Assembly: GCA_030431985.1 (NCBI GenBank)
Contig: JAUIIB010000021.1
Coordinates: 1 to 46,045 of the forward strand
DNA length: 46,045 nt
Source of the DNA: Gammaproteobacteria bacterium
Lineage (GTDB): Bacteria > Pseudomonadota > Gammaproteobacteria > Burkholderiales > Nitrosomonadaceae
Direction of reading: 5' to 3'
Below the pieces are notes generated by a model, which worked only from the letters and a program-made list of their open reading frames with translations, was not told the origin of the DNA and did no database searches. This document shows, one piece after another, positions 1 to 7,539 of the stretch (positions are counted from its first letter, which is position 1; each line of letters opens with the position of its first letter). The position numbers were made by a program, and so were the translations under genes.

Positions 1-94
1 ATGCTGGATGAAACACCCGCTCGCACGACACATAGAAGTTATTGCAATCAACCAGCGCAATACGCCGGGGTTGATCAGAGTTTACGGGTAACAC
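1..94 (-). CDS. umuC: UmuC-like DNA polymerase V subunit, N-terminal fragment (window edge)
   Basis: Only the first ~31 codons are inside the window. Translation of the minus strand gives RIALVDCNNFYVSCERVF, which matches the N-terminus of Y-family polymerases of the UmuC type: the catalytic Asp followed by the N-FY-SCE motif. No ATG exists in this frame here; a GTG at 94-92, overlapping the end of umuD, is the most plausible start and implies translational coupling. UmuC is the catalytic subunit of the error-prone translesion polymerase Pol V. The rest lies beyond position 1. Confidence 0.8.
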   Translation of the reverse strand, partial: MLPVNSDQPRRIALVDCNNFYVSCERVFHPA

Positions 95-653
95 CCGACA
101 CCACACCCCAGATTACCAGTTCCGTTTCCTGCTTGGGCCGCACAATGGGATAGGCCGGATTTTCGGGGCGCAGTTCTATACGTCCGTTTTTCCGGTATAA
201 GCGCTTTACGGTGAGTTCATTATCGACCACCGCAATAACGATAGAATCGTGAGCCGCATCCAGTGACCGGTCAACGACCAATATATCACCCGGCAGGATA
301 CCGGCACCGGTCATGCTCTCACCGGTTACGCGAACATAGAATGTGGCTGCCGGGTGCTTGACGAAATATTCGTTTAAATCCAGCTGCCCTTCGATATAGT
401 CGTCTGCCGGAGACGGAAACCCGGCTGACACCGATGACGATAATATTGGGCGTTTCAATGAAACGGGATGACTGAACGGATAAAGGACATCCGTGACAAT
501 AGCGTTATCCCTGTCAGAGTTCGCGTATTGCTCCAGTAATGTGTTAATTGCGGGTACGCTCGCTTGTGGTACGCGGATACGTGTGACCGGGCCGTCAAAC
601 CGTTTTTTGCGTCCTGCACCCTCGCGCTTGCCGCCATGTTGATTTTTGCTCAT
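75..653 (-). CDS. umuD: UmuD-like S24 peptidase with basic N-terminal extension
   Basis: This 192-residue protein has a C-terminal S24/LexA-type self-cleaving protease domain: a cleavage-site-like Ala77-Gly78, nucleophile Ser113 in GESMTGAG, and general base Lys150 in TVKRLYR. UmuD is cleaved in the RecA-stimulated SOS response and then pairs with UmuC, whose start overlaps the end of this gene. Ordinary UmuD has about 140 residues. Here about 50 extra N-terminal residues are present, beginning with a Gly/Lys/Arg-rich stretch (GGKREGAGRKKR) followed by RIRVP, reminiscent of a small DNA-binding arm. No classical CTGT-N8-ACAG SOS box was seen upstream; inverted repeats are found there instead. 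It may be cargo of the adjacent satellite or host DNA; the window does not decide this. Confidence 0.88.
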   Translation of the reverse strand: MSKNQHGGKREGAGRKKRFDGPVTRIRVPQASVPAINTLLEQYANSDRDNAIVTDVLYPFSHPVSLKRPILSSSVSAGFPSPADDYIEGQLDLNEYFVKHPAATFYVRVTGESMTGAGILPGDILVVDRSLDAAHDSIVIAVVDNELTVKRLYRKNGRIELRPENPAYPIVRPKQETELVIWGVVSGVTRKL

Positions 654-661
654 TGGGCTAT

Positions 662-691
662 GTTATCTTGATAACGGGGCTCTAATCAAGA
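662..691. promoter_or_regulatory. Overlapping inverted repeats upstream of umuD (candidate operator)
   Basis: Two inverted repeats overlap just upstream of the umuD ATG (653). GTTATC-TT-GATAAC spans 662-675. TCTTGAT (666-672) pairs with ATCAAGA (685-691) across 12 bases. The position between promoter and start suits a repressor site, possibly for LexA-family autoregulation, but the motif is not the standard LexA box. The function is inferred from symmetry and position only. Confidence 0.4.
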
Positions 692-709
692 GGCGCATAC
701 AAATGATAT

Positions 710-733
710 GGGCGCAGGTTTAACCCTGCGCCC
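710..733. terminator. Strong hairpin between satellite genes and umuD
   Basis: A perfect 9-bp stem, GGGCGCAGG (710-718) with CCTGCGCCC (725-733), encloses a 6-base loop. On the plus strand it is followed after a few bases by a T-rich run (741-755). On the minus strand, where the neighbouring genes are read, no T tract follows. It could insulate umuDC from the upstream transcription unit or be a protein-binding palindrome. Confidence 0.4.
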
Positions 734-767
734 GGCCGTGGTTTCTTTCTTTTTCAAGAGAGCGGTC

Positions 768-956
768 TCATTGAATGAGGTCAGTTGTTATAACGACAAT
801 TAATTGAATTGAATTTAAAGAATGGACGAAAAACACTGCTAGATTTCTGTACGTTGTCAAAAAATTATTGACATTAGTATTAGCGCCTTTTGCGACATTC
901 AGTTGATAGTGAGCAAGTAAAAAAGTAAGACGATCCGGGCTTGGCTGTTGGCTCAC
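768..956 (-). CDS. Possible small hypothetical protein (62 residues, GTG start)
   Basis: A 62-codon frame starts with GTG at 956 behind a purine-rich stretch containing AGGGGG about 10 bases upstream. I recognise no family. The C-terminal third is hydrophobic (VFFVHSLNSIQLIVVI) and could be a weak membrane segment. It lies between the terminase-like gene and umuD in the same orientation. The rest of 654-1122 holds only the hairpin and repeats listed separately. The frame could be fortuitous. Confidence 0.25.
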   Translation of the reverse strand: MSQQPSPDRLTFLLAHYQLNVAKGANTNVNNFLTTYRNLAVFFVHSLNSIQLIVVITTDLIQ

Positions 957-1122
957 CAGGCACCCCCTAGACCTCGGAACAACTTTCGACGGATAAAGGC
1001 CGCATCATTTGCTGTTACCAAATGGTGTTGCTTATTATGAGTCAGAAGTATGCTTGGATAGAATATCTAGTGAGAACTCTTCCCATTATTAATCGAAGTT
1101 AGATATGGAAGTTAGTGGCCTG

Positions 1123-1980
1123 TCATCCATCAACCGGCCTTCCAGTATCGTTATCAATCAAGATGCCACGTTCACGCAATACAGTCATTTGCCGTTCTTT
1201 GGAGCGCTCCATTGCCTTGGTAAAATTCTCAGCAATCTCATTTAGTTTTTCGGTATCAAATTGAACCTTAACCTTTGAATTATTGCTGTCTCGCCAATAT
1301 TTGGGCTGTCGATTACTCAACCAAACTTTCCCGGCGCCAACATCAGCCGGAACTTCTTTTTCGTGGATAACTATTTCAACAGGAATCTGTGCGCCACCTT
1401 CACCGATTGCCATTGTTGTTTTTGTCTCTTGATATCGATACCCGCAAACACGTTGATAGAATCTGTGAACCGCCTCACCATCGGCAATATCCTTACCATT
1501 TTTAAGTGACTCCGAAAACTCATAGTGATCTAGCTTCCATTCATTAATAGTAGACTCGGCAACACCAAAGAAATCAGCCAACCCTTTATCTGTGTAACCA
1601 AGCAAACACAGCTTATACGCTTGCTCTGCGTATTCTTCTCTATACTTGGTAGGACGCCCGTTTTTATTTGCTTTCGCGTTATCACTGCTACCATCGATCA
1701 AGGATTTCGTGATTGAATTTGAATCAGATTTAACGACCTCCGATACCTGTGTTTTGCTTTTATTCTTGGCCGATTTTTCAAGCTTGGTTTTTTCATTTTC
1801 CAAGCTTGCGTTATTTGCCTTTTTCCAACCTTCGGCTTTCGATTTCTGACGGATCGCCTCTGCGCTTACATCGAGACACATCTCTTTAACCAGCCACGGG
1901 AACCCCTTTCTGGAATCCTGCTCCCATGTCTTTCTGACTTCCGCCCATTGCTTAGGCGTTAATTTTGGTTTTGCGGCCAT
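1123..1980 (-). CDS. Terminase small subunit-like DNA-packaging protein
   Basis: This 285-residue protein has a central helix-turn-helix region, from GRPTKYREEYAEQAYKLC through the DKGLADFFGVAESTINEWK helices (residues ~108-150), then segments resembling phage small terminase proteins (GEAVHRFYQRVCGYRY, then GKVWLSNRQPKYWRD). The N-terminal ~55 residues form a second helical DNA-binding-like unit, and a Lys/Ser-rich linker joins the two. In phages the small terminase recognises packaging DNA and recruits the large ATPase/nuclease. No large terminase, portal or capsid gene accompanies it, which fits a satellite that redirects a helper phage's packaging. Assignment to the family is by pattern recognition; the packaging role is inferred. 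The upstream gene ends about 80 bases before its ATG. Confidence 0.72.
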   Translation of the reverse strand: MAAKPKLTPKQWAEVRKTWEQDSRKGFPWLVKEMCLDVSAEAIRQKSKAEGWKKANNASLENEKTKLEKSAKNKSKTQVSEVVKSDSNSITKSLIDGSSDNAKANKNGRPTKYREEYAEQAYKLCLLGYTDKGLADFFGVAESTINEWKLDHYEFSESLKNGKDIADGEAVHRFYQRVCGYRYQETKTTMAIGEGGAQIPVEIVIHEKEVPADVGAGKVWLSNRQPKYWRDSNNSKVKVQFDTEKLNEIAENFTKAMERSKERQMTVLRERGILIDNDTGRPVDG

Positions 1981-2059
1981 ATCTTTACCATATATTTTTC
2001 ATGAACCAAACTTTTATCAGTTAAAGTATTTGCTTTAAAGAAATCAGATAATATTGTTT

Positions 2060-2434
2060 TTAATTACTTGCATAATTCCCGCCATACTGTTTTTTAATAA
2101 GTTCTGACAAAACCATATTGTTGTAGGAATGTCGCGGGATGACTAGCTCGAAAGCAACCAAGTCTCGAATGCCGACCGCCGCGATAACAGGATCCGTTTT
2201 GTCGTCATCTACAAACAGGGCGAAACGCTCTCCCTCTAATAATAACGCTAGAACTTTGGTGAGCCTGTATTCACGCTGTAACTCGCAAAGAATGCCGGTC
2301 TTATTGGTGCGGATCGTCGGCAACCATTTATTAACTGCCGACTGGTTTCCAATTGCTCTGATCGTGCCCGGTGATAAGAGCGTCAGAATCACGCCATCCG
2401 TTTTAGCATATTGGATAATTTCAGTGGGAGTCAT
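2060..2434 (-). CDS. Hypothetical protein with TubC-like N-terminal docking fold
   Basis: A 124-residue protein whose ATG overlaps the stop of the primase gene by four bases (ATGA), so the two are translationally coupled. The first ~50 residues (MTPTEIIQYAKTDGVILTLL, then KTGILCELQRE) resemble the TubC-type N-terminal docking domain often found in small proteins next to prophage primases. The C-terminal half has no features I recognise. Coupling suggests a partner role in element replication, which is an inference. Confidence 0.6.
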   Translation of the reverse strand: MTPTEIIQYAKTDGVILTLLSPGTIRAIGNQSAVNKWLPTIRTNKTGILCELQREYRLTKVLALLLEGERFALFVDDDKTDPVIAAVGIRDLVAFELVIPRHSYNNMVLSELIKKQYGGNYASN

Positions 2435-4929
2435 ATATCCACTTCGACGACTTCATTTGATGCGCGGGTGACAGTTTTCGCAACCTGCTGGTTAAAAGGC
2501 GGCAAAGGCGGCAAAGGCGGTGCATAGGGAGCGGTTACACGCCACGCGGTACGTCCCCCAGCCGATGCTTTTTGTAATACCATGCCACCAACGACCTTGT
2601 TTGTATTCTTTTTCAGCAACCACCCCAGCTTCGAGGGATTGATCGTATCATTTTCTTCAACTGGGAGTTCGCACATCGCATCAAACAAGTCTGGATAAGA
2701 TTGTGTTGCCTGTTCTATCGCTTTTCGCACTGTTGTCGGTGTTGAGCCGAACGCCTTCATCCATTCAGTCATCAATCCGGCGAGCAGATCATCATCGGGA
2801 TCATGCTTAACCTGTTCCAGCAGCGCCGTTGCCGGATCAGGATGGCCGAGCCAGATCAACGGATGTCGACAATAATCTGACCATGCGCCGCCGAAAGTGA
2901 CAATGCTTTCAACAGCAGTGCGTGGCGCACCGGCTTTTTGCCACGCCAGAATGATAGTTAATACCGCAGCCACATAACGCCCACGTTCCTTGCGCACCTT
3001 TTTGAGGGGAGAGCTATTGTATGTTATCGTGGCCGGTGTCGCACAGCGCGGGTCGATATGGATCGTCAGCACCCGACGCAACAGGTCGCGCACTGGCCCG
3101 ACATTATTCCCGGAACCCAGAAACAGCGTCCGCGTGCTCACCGTTGCCATCTTGCTTACGCCCAGTATGCGATCAGCGATCGTTTCAGCCGTCAGCATCC
3201 GCTTAATCGTTCCATGCGGTGTCCAGTCAGTATGCATGTCGTCAAACTCTATCACGGCAGGGTTGGTCAACAACAACGAAAGGATCTCCTTAGTCGCCTC
3301 CTCTGCAGTAGTGGGATAGCTCACTTTGGTATTGCCGCCGGGGCCAGCAAAAGCGCCAATCAGCTCGCATAAATAAGTTTTACCACTGCCGAATACCGGT
3401 GCTCTGGAATGGAAAGCTGGCGCATAATCAAGTGATGGTCTCACTACTGCGGTTAAGATGGCAGACAACGCAGCAGCCTTATCAACGGCAGCGACAAAGT
3501 GGAATTCTGTGAGCAACTCTTCCAGCATGACCAGTGCTGCCTGCGCCGCCTCAGGTGTTGGATTGGGAATGACAAATTGTCCCGGGTCGAACCCCCCAAA
3601 ACGTTGAGAGATTTTGTCATATCCCGCCTGGGTAATTAACTTGCCATCCGATTCCCGAAAATAAGGTTGCCTTGCAATACCAGCCAGCGGCGGCAGATAT
3701 TGAAAGTGCTGTGCTTCATAGAGTATTCTTGAATGCTTAGTCGGCGGATCACATCTCTCCAACCCCTTTTTTGTCCCGTTGTATTTATACCAGGAAGCTG
3801 CTTCGGACAACTCCCGCGTCAGAGCGGATGCACTGGTCGGCACTATCGAAGGATCACCCGAAGTCGGATCAATCGAAACTGATACAATCAAACCACCCGA
3901 TTGATAGTATCTGCCGCGATCAGCCAACACTTTCTCTGCCGCATCCACCACCAGGTGCAAATCACCGGCAACTACCTGAATCACCGGCTTATGTCGCGCC
4001 TCGGTATTACTGATTCCTAAGAATTCTAATAACTGTCCGATGTGAAACTTTTCACGGTGCGAATGTTGGCAGCAAAAACCACCTAAGGGATAAAGCTCAT
4101 CTGGCTCAAAGTAGGCAGCCCCATTATCCAATTCGTCGGTATGTTCTTGCACCCACGGACAAGTGACATCGTGCTTTCCTGAACCTACCGATGCTTTGTA
4201 AAGACCTCGCGCTTTGAGCGCGCTCACAACCGGATTTTCTGCAGCCTTGGGTGTCAACACATTGTTCACTTCAGTCCCCAAACTGTGTAGATTAACCGCA
4301 GTGGATTTAGATTGATGTTTAGGTTGTCTAGCCGGTGCCAGTTTTAATTTCAGACCTTCCACGATCTCTTCGGGCGTGTAACGTTTGTCAGGATGCCATT
4401 CGACCAGTCGGCAACGAAATGGCGCACCAGCTTCATCATTGTGTTTGGGTTTACCATTGATGCCGACCGGTAGGCGCGCCCAACGGCTCAATGGACCGTT
4501 CGCGCCAGCATCGCACAACTCCGAACTGATCGCTGCGTTGAGCAATCGAATCGCCACGTCACCGTTGGTAATCGGCTCAGCAAGTATGATCCCGCCTTGG
4601 TGATTGCCGTGGCTGGTTTCGATAAGCCAGGACAACTCAAAACCGGCCAGTCGCTCCAGCGGAACCTTGGTGCCCAGGTCGTCCAACATCAAAAAATGAC
4701 AGGCGGAAAACTGTGCCTTACGCGCTTTGAAACAACCATCCTTGCCGGGATAAAAACTCGAACACCCGACGAAGTTATTGTGCTCAGCTGATAGATCTTC
4801 AATGACCGCATCGGCCCGGCTTGCCATCCATCCACCCACACTGGGATCACCCTTCTTGGAGCAAATCGCAGCACATGCTTCGTCTGGCAGAGATGGAAAT
4901 ACTGTTGCCACAAAATCGGCGTTATTCAT
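2431..4929 (-). CDS. Satellite/prophage replication protein: RepB-like primase fused to P-loop ATPase
   Basis: The gene encodes 832 residues if started at the ATG at 4929, which has an excellent Shine-Dalgarno (AAGGAGGTGG). The frame stays open upstream to 4995 but without a better start. The N-terminal ~200 residues look like a RepB/AEP-type primase domain (HFLMLDDLGTKV, SWLIETSHGN, then the SRWARLPVGINGK segment). A middle region with CCQHSH and WVQEHTD resembles a zinc-bearing region. The second half is an ATPase with Walker A GSGKT (~residues 511-515) and a Walker B-like EFDDMH (~560). Together these suit primase-helicase initiation of an integrative element. The start codon shares a base with the alpA stop (TGATG), giving tight coupling. 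The C-terminus has a Pro-rich APPLPPLPPF run. Confidence 0.82.
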   Translation of the reverse strand: MNNADFVATVFPSLPDEACAAICSKKGDPSVGGWMASRADAVIEDLSAEHNNFVGCSSFYPGKDGCFKARKAQFSACHFLMLDDLGTKVPLERLAGFELSWLIETSHGNHQGGIILAEPITNGDVAIRLLNAAISSELCDAGANGPLSRWARLPVGINGKPKHNDEAGAPFRCRLVEWHPDKRYTPEEIVEGLKLKLAPARQPKHQSKSTAVNLHSLGTEVNNVLTPKAAENPVVSALKARGLYKASVGSGKHDVTCPWVQEHTDELDNGAAYFEPDELYPLGGFCCQHSHREKFHIGQLLEFLGISNTEARHKPVIQVVAGDLHLVVDAAEKVLADRGRYYQSGGLIVSVSIDPTSGDPSIVPTSASALTRELSEAASWYKYNGTKKGLERCDPPTKHSRILYEAQHFQYLPPLAGIARQPYFRESDGKLITQAGYDKISQRFGGFDPGQFVIPNPTPEAAQAALVMLEELLTEFHFVAAVDKAAALSAILTAVVRPSLDYAPAFHSRAPVFGSGKTYLCELIGAFAGPGGNTKVSYPTTAEEATKEILSLLLTNPAVIEFDDMHTDWTPHGTIKRMLTAETIADRILGVSKMATVSTRTLFLGSGNNVGPVRDLLRRVLTIHIDPRCATPATITYNSSPLKKVRKERGRYVAAVLTIILAWQKAGAPRTAVESIVTFGGAWSDYCRHPLIWLGHPDPATALLEQVKHDPDDDLLAGLMTEWMKAFGSTPTTVRKAIEQATQSYPDLFDAMCELPVEENDTINPSKLGWLLKKNTNKVVGGMVLQKASAGGRTAWRVTAPYAPPLPPLPPFNQQVAKTVTRASNEVVEVDI

Positions 4930-5267
4930 CAAACCACCTCCTTTGCCGCCTTTGCCGGTTTTTTCTGGCCCGCAGAAAAAAACTGTCTGAGGCAATGTGA
5001 GTCTTGGTAATCTGCTAAATTCACAACTTTGCGAGTAGCTTCCAGCTGTACGACCAATTTACGAATTTCGTCATCAGTCCAACCTGCTATACGAGCTGCG
5101 TTTAATGCAGCAACCTCATCCTCCGGCCAAGCAGATGCACGTGGACCGATCTTGATGGGTTTGGTAAATAGCCCATTAGTGATGTCGTCATAATGCTGAG
5201 ACTTTTCTACACCACGATTATCAAGAACAATTGGTAAGCGTAATAGTCGTCTAATCAATTTCATCAT
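4929..5267 (-). CDS. alpA: AlpA-family transcriptional regulator
   Basis: A 112-residue protein matching the AlpA/MerR-like excisionase fold: RLPIVLDNRGVEKSQHYDDI, then GLFTKPIKIGPRASAWPEDE, with helix-turn-helix and wing at residues ~10-60. AlpA proteins control integrase or replication genes of P4-like and PICI-like elements. Here the gene sits directly before the primase and overlaps its start by one base. The C-terminal ~40 residues extend beyond the usual AlpA length and end in a Lys/Ala-rich tail. A pair of GTGGA direct repeats lies in its promoter region, matching a pair upstream of the integrase gene. It may start at either of two adjacent ATGs. Confidence 0.82.
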   Translation of the reverse strand: MMKLIRRLLRLPIVLDNRGVEKSQHYDDITNGLFTKPIKIGPRASAWPEDEVAALNAARIAGWTDDEIRKLVVQLEATRKVVNLADYQDSHCLRQFFSAGQKKPAKAAKEVV

Positions 5268-5321
5268 TGTAAGATCCTTATCGTGGCCGTCGATCGAATA
5301 TCGGTAGAATAAAATGCTATG

Positions 5322-5337
5322 GTGGACTACGGTGGAT
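5322..5337. promoter_or_regulatory. GTGGA-N5-GTGGA direct repeat upstream of alpA
   Basis: Two GTGGA copies start exactly 10 bp apart (5322 and 5332), one helical turn, about 55 bp upstream of the alpA start and next to an AT-rich stretch that could supply a -10 for leftward transcription. The same arrangement occurs at 7194-7209 before the integrase gene. It is a candidate binding site for AlpA or another element regulator; function is inferred from recurrence and position. Confidence 0.45.
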
Positions 5338-5470
5338 ACCGTCTTTACTTATTTTTCCGTTTTTAGATTTGCTACTATTAAGTTGTTTAATTACTGGGAG
5401 TTATTCCTATACCCAAATTGGTGTTTTGGTATGAATCAGGACTATACTATTGATAAATATACGTTATTAA

Positions 5471-5770
5471 CTACGAATTTTTTGCTGCTTCTCGTAGTAT
5501 CCTCTGAAGGTGATCTTTAGTGATATTGGCGGCATTGGCTAAGTGAGCGAGCGGAGAAACGCCTTCTGGCAGATTTACTTTTGCTTTAATGCTTATAAGA
5601 AATTTGACAGCGCGTTTGTTGTCTTCTGTAGAAATGGAATCATCTGTGAAGCGTCGGTAAGCCAGGACAAGACCCTCATTTCTGATGACGGCTCTTTTGT
5701 GACGGGCTCTTCCACTTGCTTTTCCTGCTTTGCGCGCCCGCTTTATTAGGCCCTTATCGTCATTCGCCAT
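5471..5770 (-). CDS. Small basic hypothetical protein of the integrative element
   Basis: A 99-residue protein between integrase and alpA. The first ~30 residues are strongly basic (RARKAGKASGRARHKRAVIR). The C-terminal half (SPLAHLANAANITKDHLQRI) looks like a short helix-turn-helix. I do not recognise the family. Its position suggests an accessory DNA-binding protein, such as a regulator or recombination directionality factor. No clear Shine-Dalgarno precedes the ATG. The 200-bp gap between it and alpA contains the alpA promoter region. Confidence 0.55.
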   Translation of the reverse strand: MANDDKGLIKRARKAGKASGRARHKRAVIRNEGLVLAYRRFTDDSISTEDNKRAVKFLISIKAKVNLPEGVSPLAHLANAANITKDHLQRILREAAKNS

Positions 5771-5814
5771 GTTTATGTTTCGTTAAAATAGAATCTGAAA
5801 GACGAATGACGATA

Positions 5815-5841
5815 TGTGGGAAAATTGCCATTTTTTTCCAC
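5815..5841. other. Imperfect inverted repeat between integrase stop and the 99-residue gene
   Basis: TGTGGGAAAA and TTTTCCACA face each other across a 9-base centre, with one unpaired base. It lies in the ~100-bp gap downstream of the integrase stop and upstream of the next ATG (5770). It could act as a weak terminator for the integrase transcript or as an operator. Confidence 0.25.
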
Positions 5842-5874
5842 AGAGCTGGAATGCTTGGCAAATTGACCGCTGAT

Positions 5875-7128
5875 TTACGCAGTGGTGTGCGCTTGCTCCA
5901 ACCGATCTTTTCGTATTGGAACAACTGCTGACTTGGCATTGTTTACTTTGTCGCAAAACTTTTGCCAATCATTCATCATGCGCCGCCTTTTTTCCAGGAT
6001 ATCACCTCGACGATAAGCGGCTTCAGTTTTGTCCTTGATCATATGCGCCAATGCCATTTCGCATATCTCATTGGGGTAATTGGTGTGTTCACTTACCCAA
6101 TCCCGGAATGATGACCGAAAACCATGTACCGTACATGCATAACCCATAGTGACTTGTAACAACTTGTCCATGGCTGCGTTTGATAATCCCTTGTTTGCTT
6201 TACCGCCAGGGAAAATAAAATCGGATTGACGCATGAGCATGGCCTTATCCAATATTTCAATACAGCGACTTGATAAAGGAACACGGTGTTCTCGGTTCGC
6301 TTTCATGCGGCTGGCGGGAATTATCCAAACCTGTTCGCTGATGTTAATTTCGCCCCATGTCGCAGCAGTGACTTCATTTGTTCGTGCTGCCGTCAAAACA
6401 AGAAATTCCAAGGCCAATGCAGAGATAGTTTCGTGTTGCCGCAATGCCTGTATGAACACGTTCATTTGTCTGTAGGGTAGTGCGGCATGGTGTATAACCT
6501 TTTTGACTTTTGACGGTTTGGGTAGCAGATTTTCCAAGTGTCCTTTCCATCTTGCGGGATTGTCGCCGACACGATAACCTCGTGTTGATGCCCAATCCAG
6601 AATATTTTCAAGTCGTGCGCGAAGGCGGGAAGCAGTTTCGGTTTTTACCGTCCAGATTGGTTCGAGGATCCTCATGACTAGCGCGGTATCTACATTCTTG
6701 ACCGGCATTTCACCGATGATCGGATAAGCGTATTGGGTAAGGGTATTGGTCCATTGTTGCGCATGCTTGGCATTCTTCCAACCATGGCGGTAGGCGTCGA
6801 TATATTTTTCAGCACAAAAAGAGAAAGTGACGGTGTTCAGGCGTTCGGCACGCTTTGCAGCACGTTCGGCTTTACGTGCTTCGATAGGGTCTATACCACT
6901 GCGCACCAATCTTCGGATTGTTTCAGCCTGCACTCTCGCATCGGCCAGGGTGACGTCGTTGCATGAGCCCATTCCCATTTCACGGCGCTTACCATCAATT
7001 GTGAAGCGAAACACCCAACTTTTTGTTTGCCACTTGCTTATTTGTAACCACAAACCGCCGCCATCTCCATAATTGCCTGCTTTGGTCAGTGCTTCAACTT
7101 TTTTTACTGAAAGCTTATTATTAGCCAT
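5875..7128 (-). CDS. P4-type tyrosine integrase
   Basis: A 417-residue integrase from the ATG at 7128, preceded by AAGGTGG; an in-frame GTG at 7137 is possible but lies inside that ribosome site. The N-terminal ~90 residues are the DUF4102 arm-binding domain (KLSVKKVEAL, then YGDGGGLWLQI). A SAM-like core-binding domain follows. The C-terminal catalytic domain shows the active-site Arg in LTAARTNEV, the His and Arg of HGFRSSFRDW, the second His in MALAHMIKD, and the nucleophile Tyr in EAAYRRGD. P4-type integrases usually recombine at the 3' ends of tRNA genes. It lies at the right edge of the element with probable arm-binding repeats just upstream. Confidence 0.93.
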   Translation of the reverse strand: MANNKLSVKKVEALTKAGNYGDGGGLWLQISKWQTKSWVFRFTIDGKRREMGMGSCNDVTLADARVQAETIRRLVRSGIDPIEARKAERAAKRAERLNTVTFSFCAEKYIDAYRHGWKNAKHAQQWTNTLTQYAYPIIGEMPVKNVDTALVMRILEPIWTVKTETASRLRARLENILDWASTRGYRVGDNPARWKGHLENLLPKPSKVKKVIHHAALPYRQMNVFIQALRQHETISALALEFLVLTAARTNEVTAATWGEINISEQVWIIPASRMKANREHRVPLSSRCIEILDKAMLMRQSDFIFPGGKANKGLSNAAMDKLLQVTMGYACTVHGFRSSFRDWVSEHTNYPNEICEMALAHMIKDKTEAAYRRGDILEKRRRMMNDWQKFCDKVNNAKSAVVPIRKDRLEQAHTTA

Positions 7129-7130
7129 GC

Positions 7131-7173
7131 TACCCACCTTTTATTTACCCATCTTTCTACCCATTACTGGGTA
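7131..7173. repeat. Iterated TACCCA motifs upstream of integrase (candidate arm-type sites)
   Basis: TACCCA occurs at 7131, 7146 and 7158, and its inverse TGGGTA at 7168-7173, so the last pair forms an inverted repeat across TTAC. Clusters of short direct repeats next to int are the normal layout of integrase arm-type sites in P4-like elements. Binding is inferred. Confidence 0.5.
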
Positions 7174-7193
7174 CCGGATTTTAGTATATCTTA

Positions 7194-7209
7194 GTGGATG
7201 TCAGTGGAC
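7194..7209. promoter_or_regulatory. GTGGA-N5-GTGGA direct repeat upstream of integrase
   Basis: GTGGA starts at 7194 and 7204, exactly 10 bp apart, with the opposite order of the following base (T, C) to the alpA-side pair at 5322. On the leftward strand it sits just upstream of TATACT (rc of 7183-7188), a good -10 for the integrase gene. A shared regulator for int and alpA is the simplest reading. Confidence 0.45.
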
Positions 7210-7280
7210 AATAGAATCTCAACTTAATGTTATATAACAACAATAAAAACACTTATCTGGAAGTTGTCGGGTTATGGTTA

Positions 7281-7300
7281 GGCGGACTCAGTCTCCGCCA
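7281..7300. other. Possible attachment-site relic with tRNA-like 3' end
   Basis: GGCGGA (7281-7286) pairs with TCCGCC (7294-7299), and the plus strand reads GTCTCCGCCA, the typical last bases of a bacterial tRNA-Ser. The preceding bases do not form a T arm, so this is at most a core repeat left by integration. The partner copy would lie left of the window or has diverged. Confidence 0.22.
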
Positions 7301-7353
7301 ATCTGGCTTCAATTCCAGAGACTGCCGCTAACACTATGAAAGGTAATGGGTCT

Positions 7354-7539
7354 TCAGTGATTCGAAGTGAATTCCCAAATGAGCGCATTGTGTGCATGAT
7401 TGGCCGGATTTTCGACTAAAATCGCCTTATCGGTTTCAAGTTTCTTAAGGCATTTTTCGTATGTGTTAACGATCGAGCTTGCATTTGTGTTCGCTAGCTT
7501 GTCCACGACATTTTCAATTTGACTGTAGAGCTGTTGATA
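7354..7539 (-). pseudogene. Decayed coding remnant, possibly of a recombinase C-terminus
   Basis: An open frame of 61 codons without a start codon, bounded by stops, reads like the coiled-coil C-terminal part of a larger protein (YSQIENVVDKLANTNASS, then VNTYEKCLKKLETDKAIL). The coil before a broken end recalls large serine recombinases, but the fragment is too short to assign firmly. The rest of 7174-7647, apart from the repeats listed, shows no gene. Confidence 0.35.

Noticed and set aside
2139..2471. Plus-strand open frame of 110 codons
   Set aside because: It is the antisense shadow of the 124-residue minus-strand gene and the primase end; no ribosome site or recognisable family.
4689..4913. 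Minus-strand 74-codon frame inside the primase gene
   Set aside because: It lies within the well-supported primase reading frame and has no protein family character.
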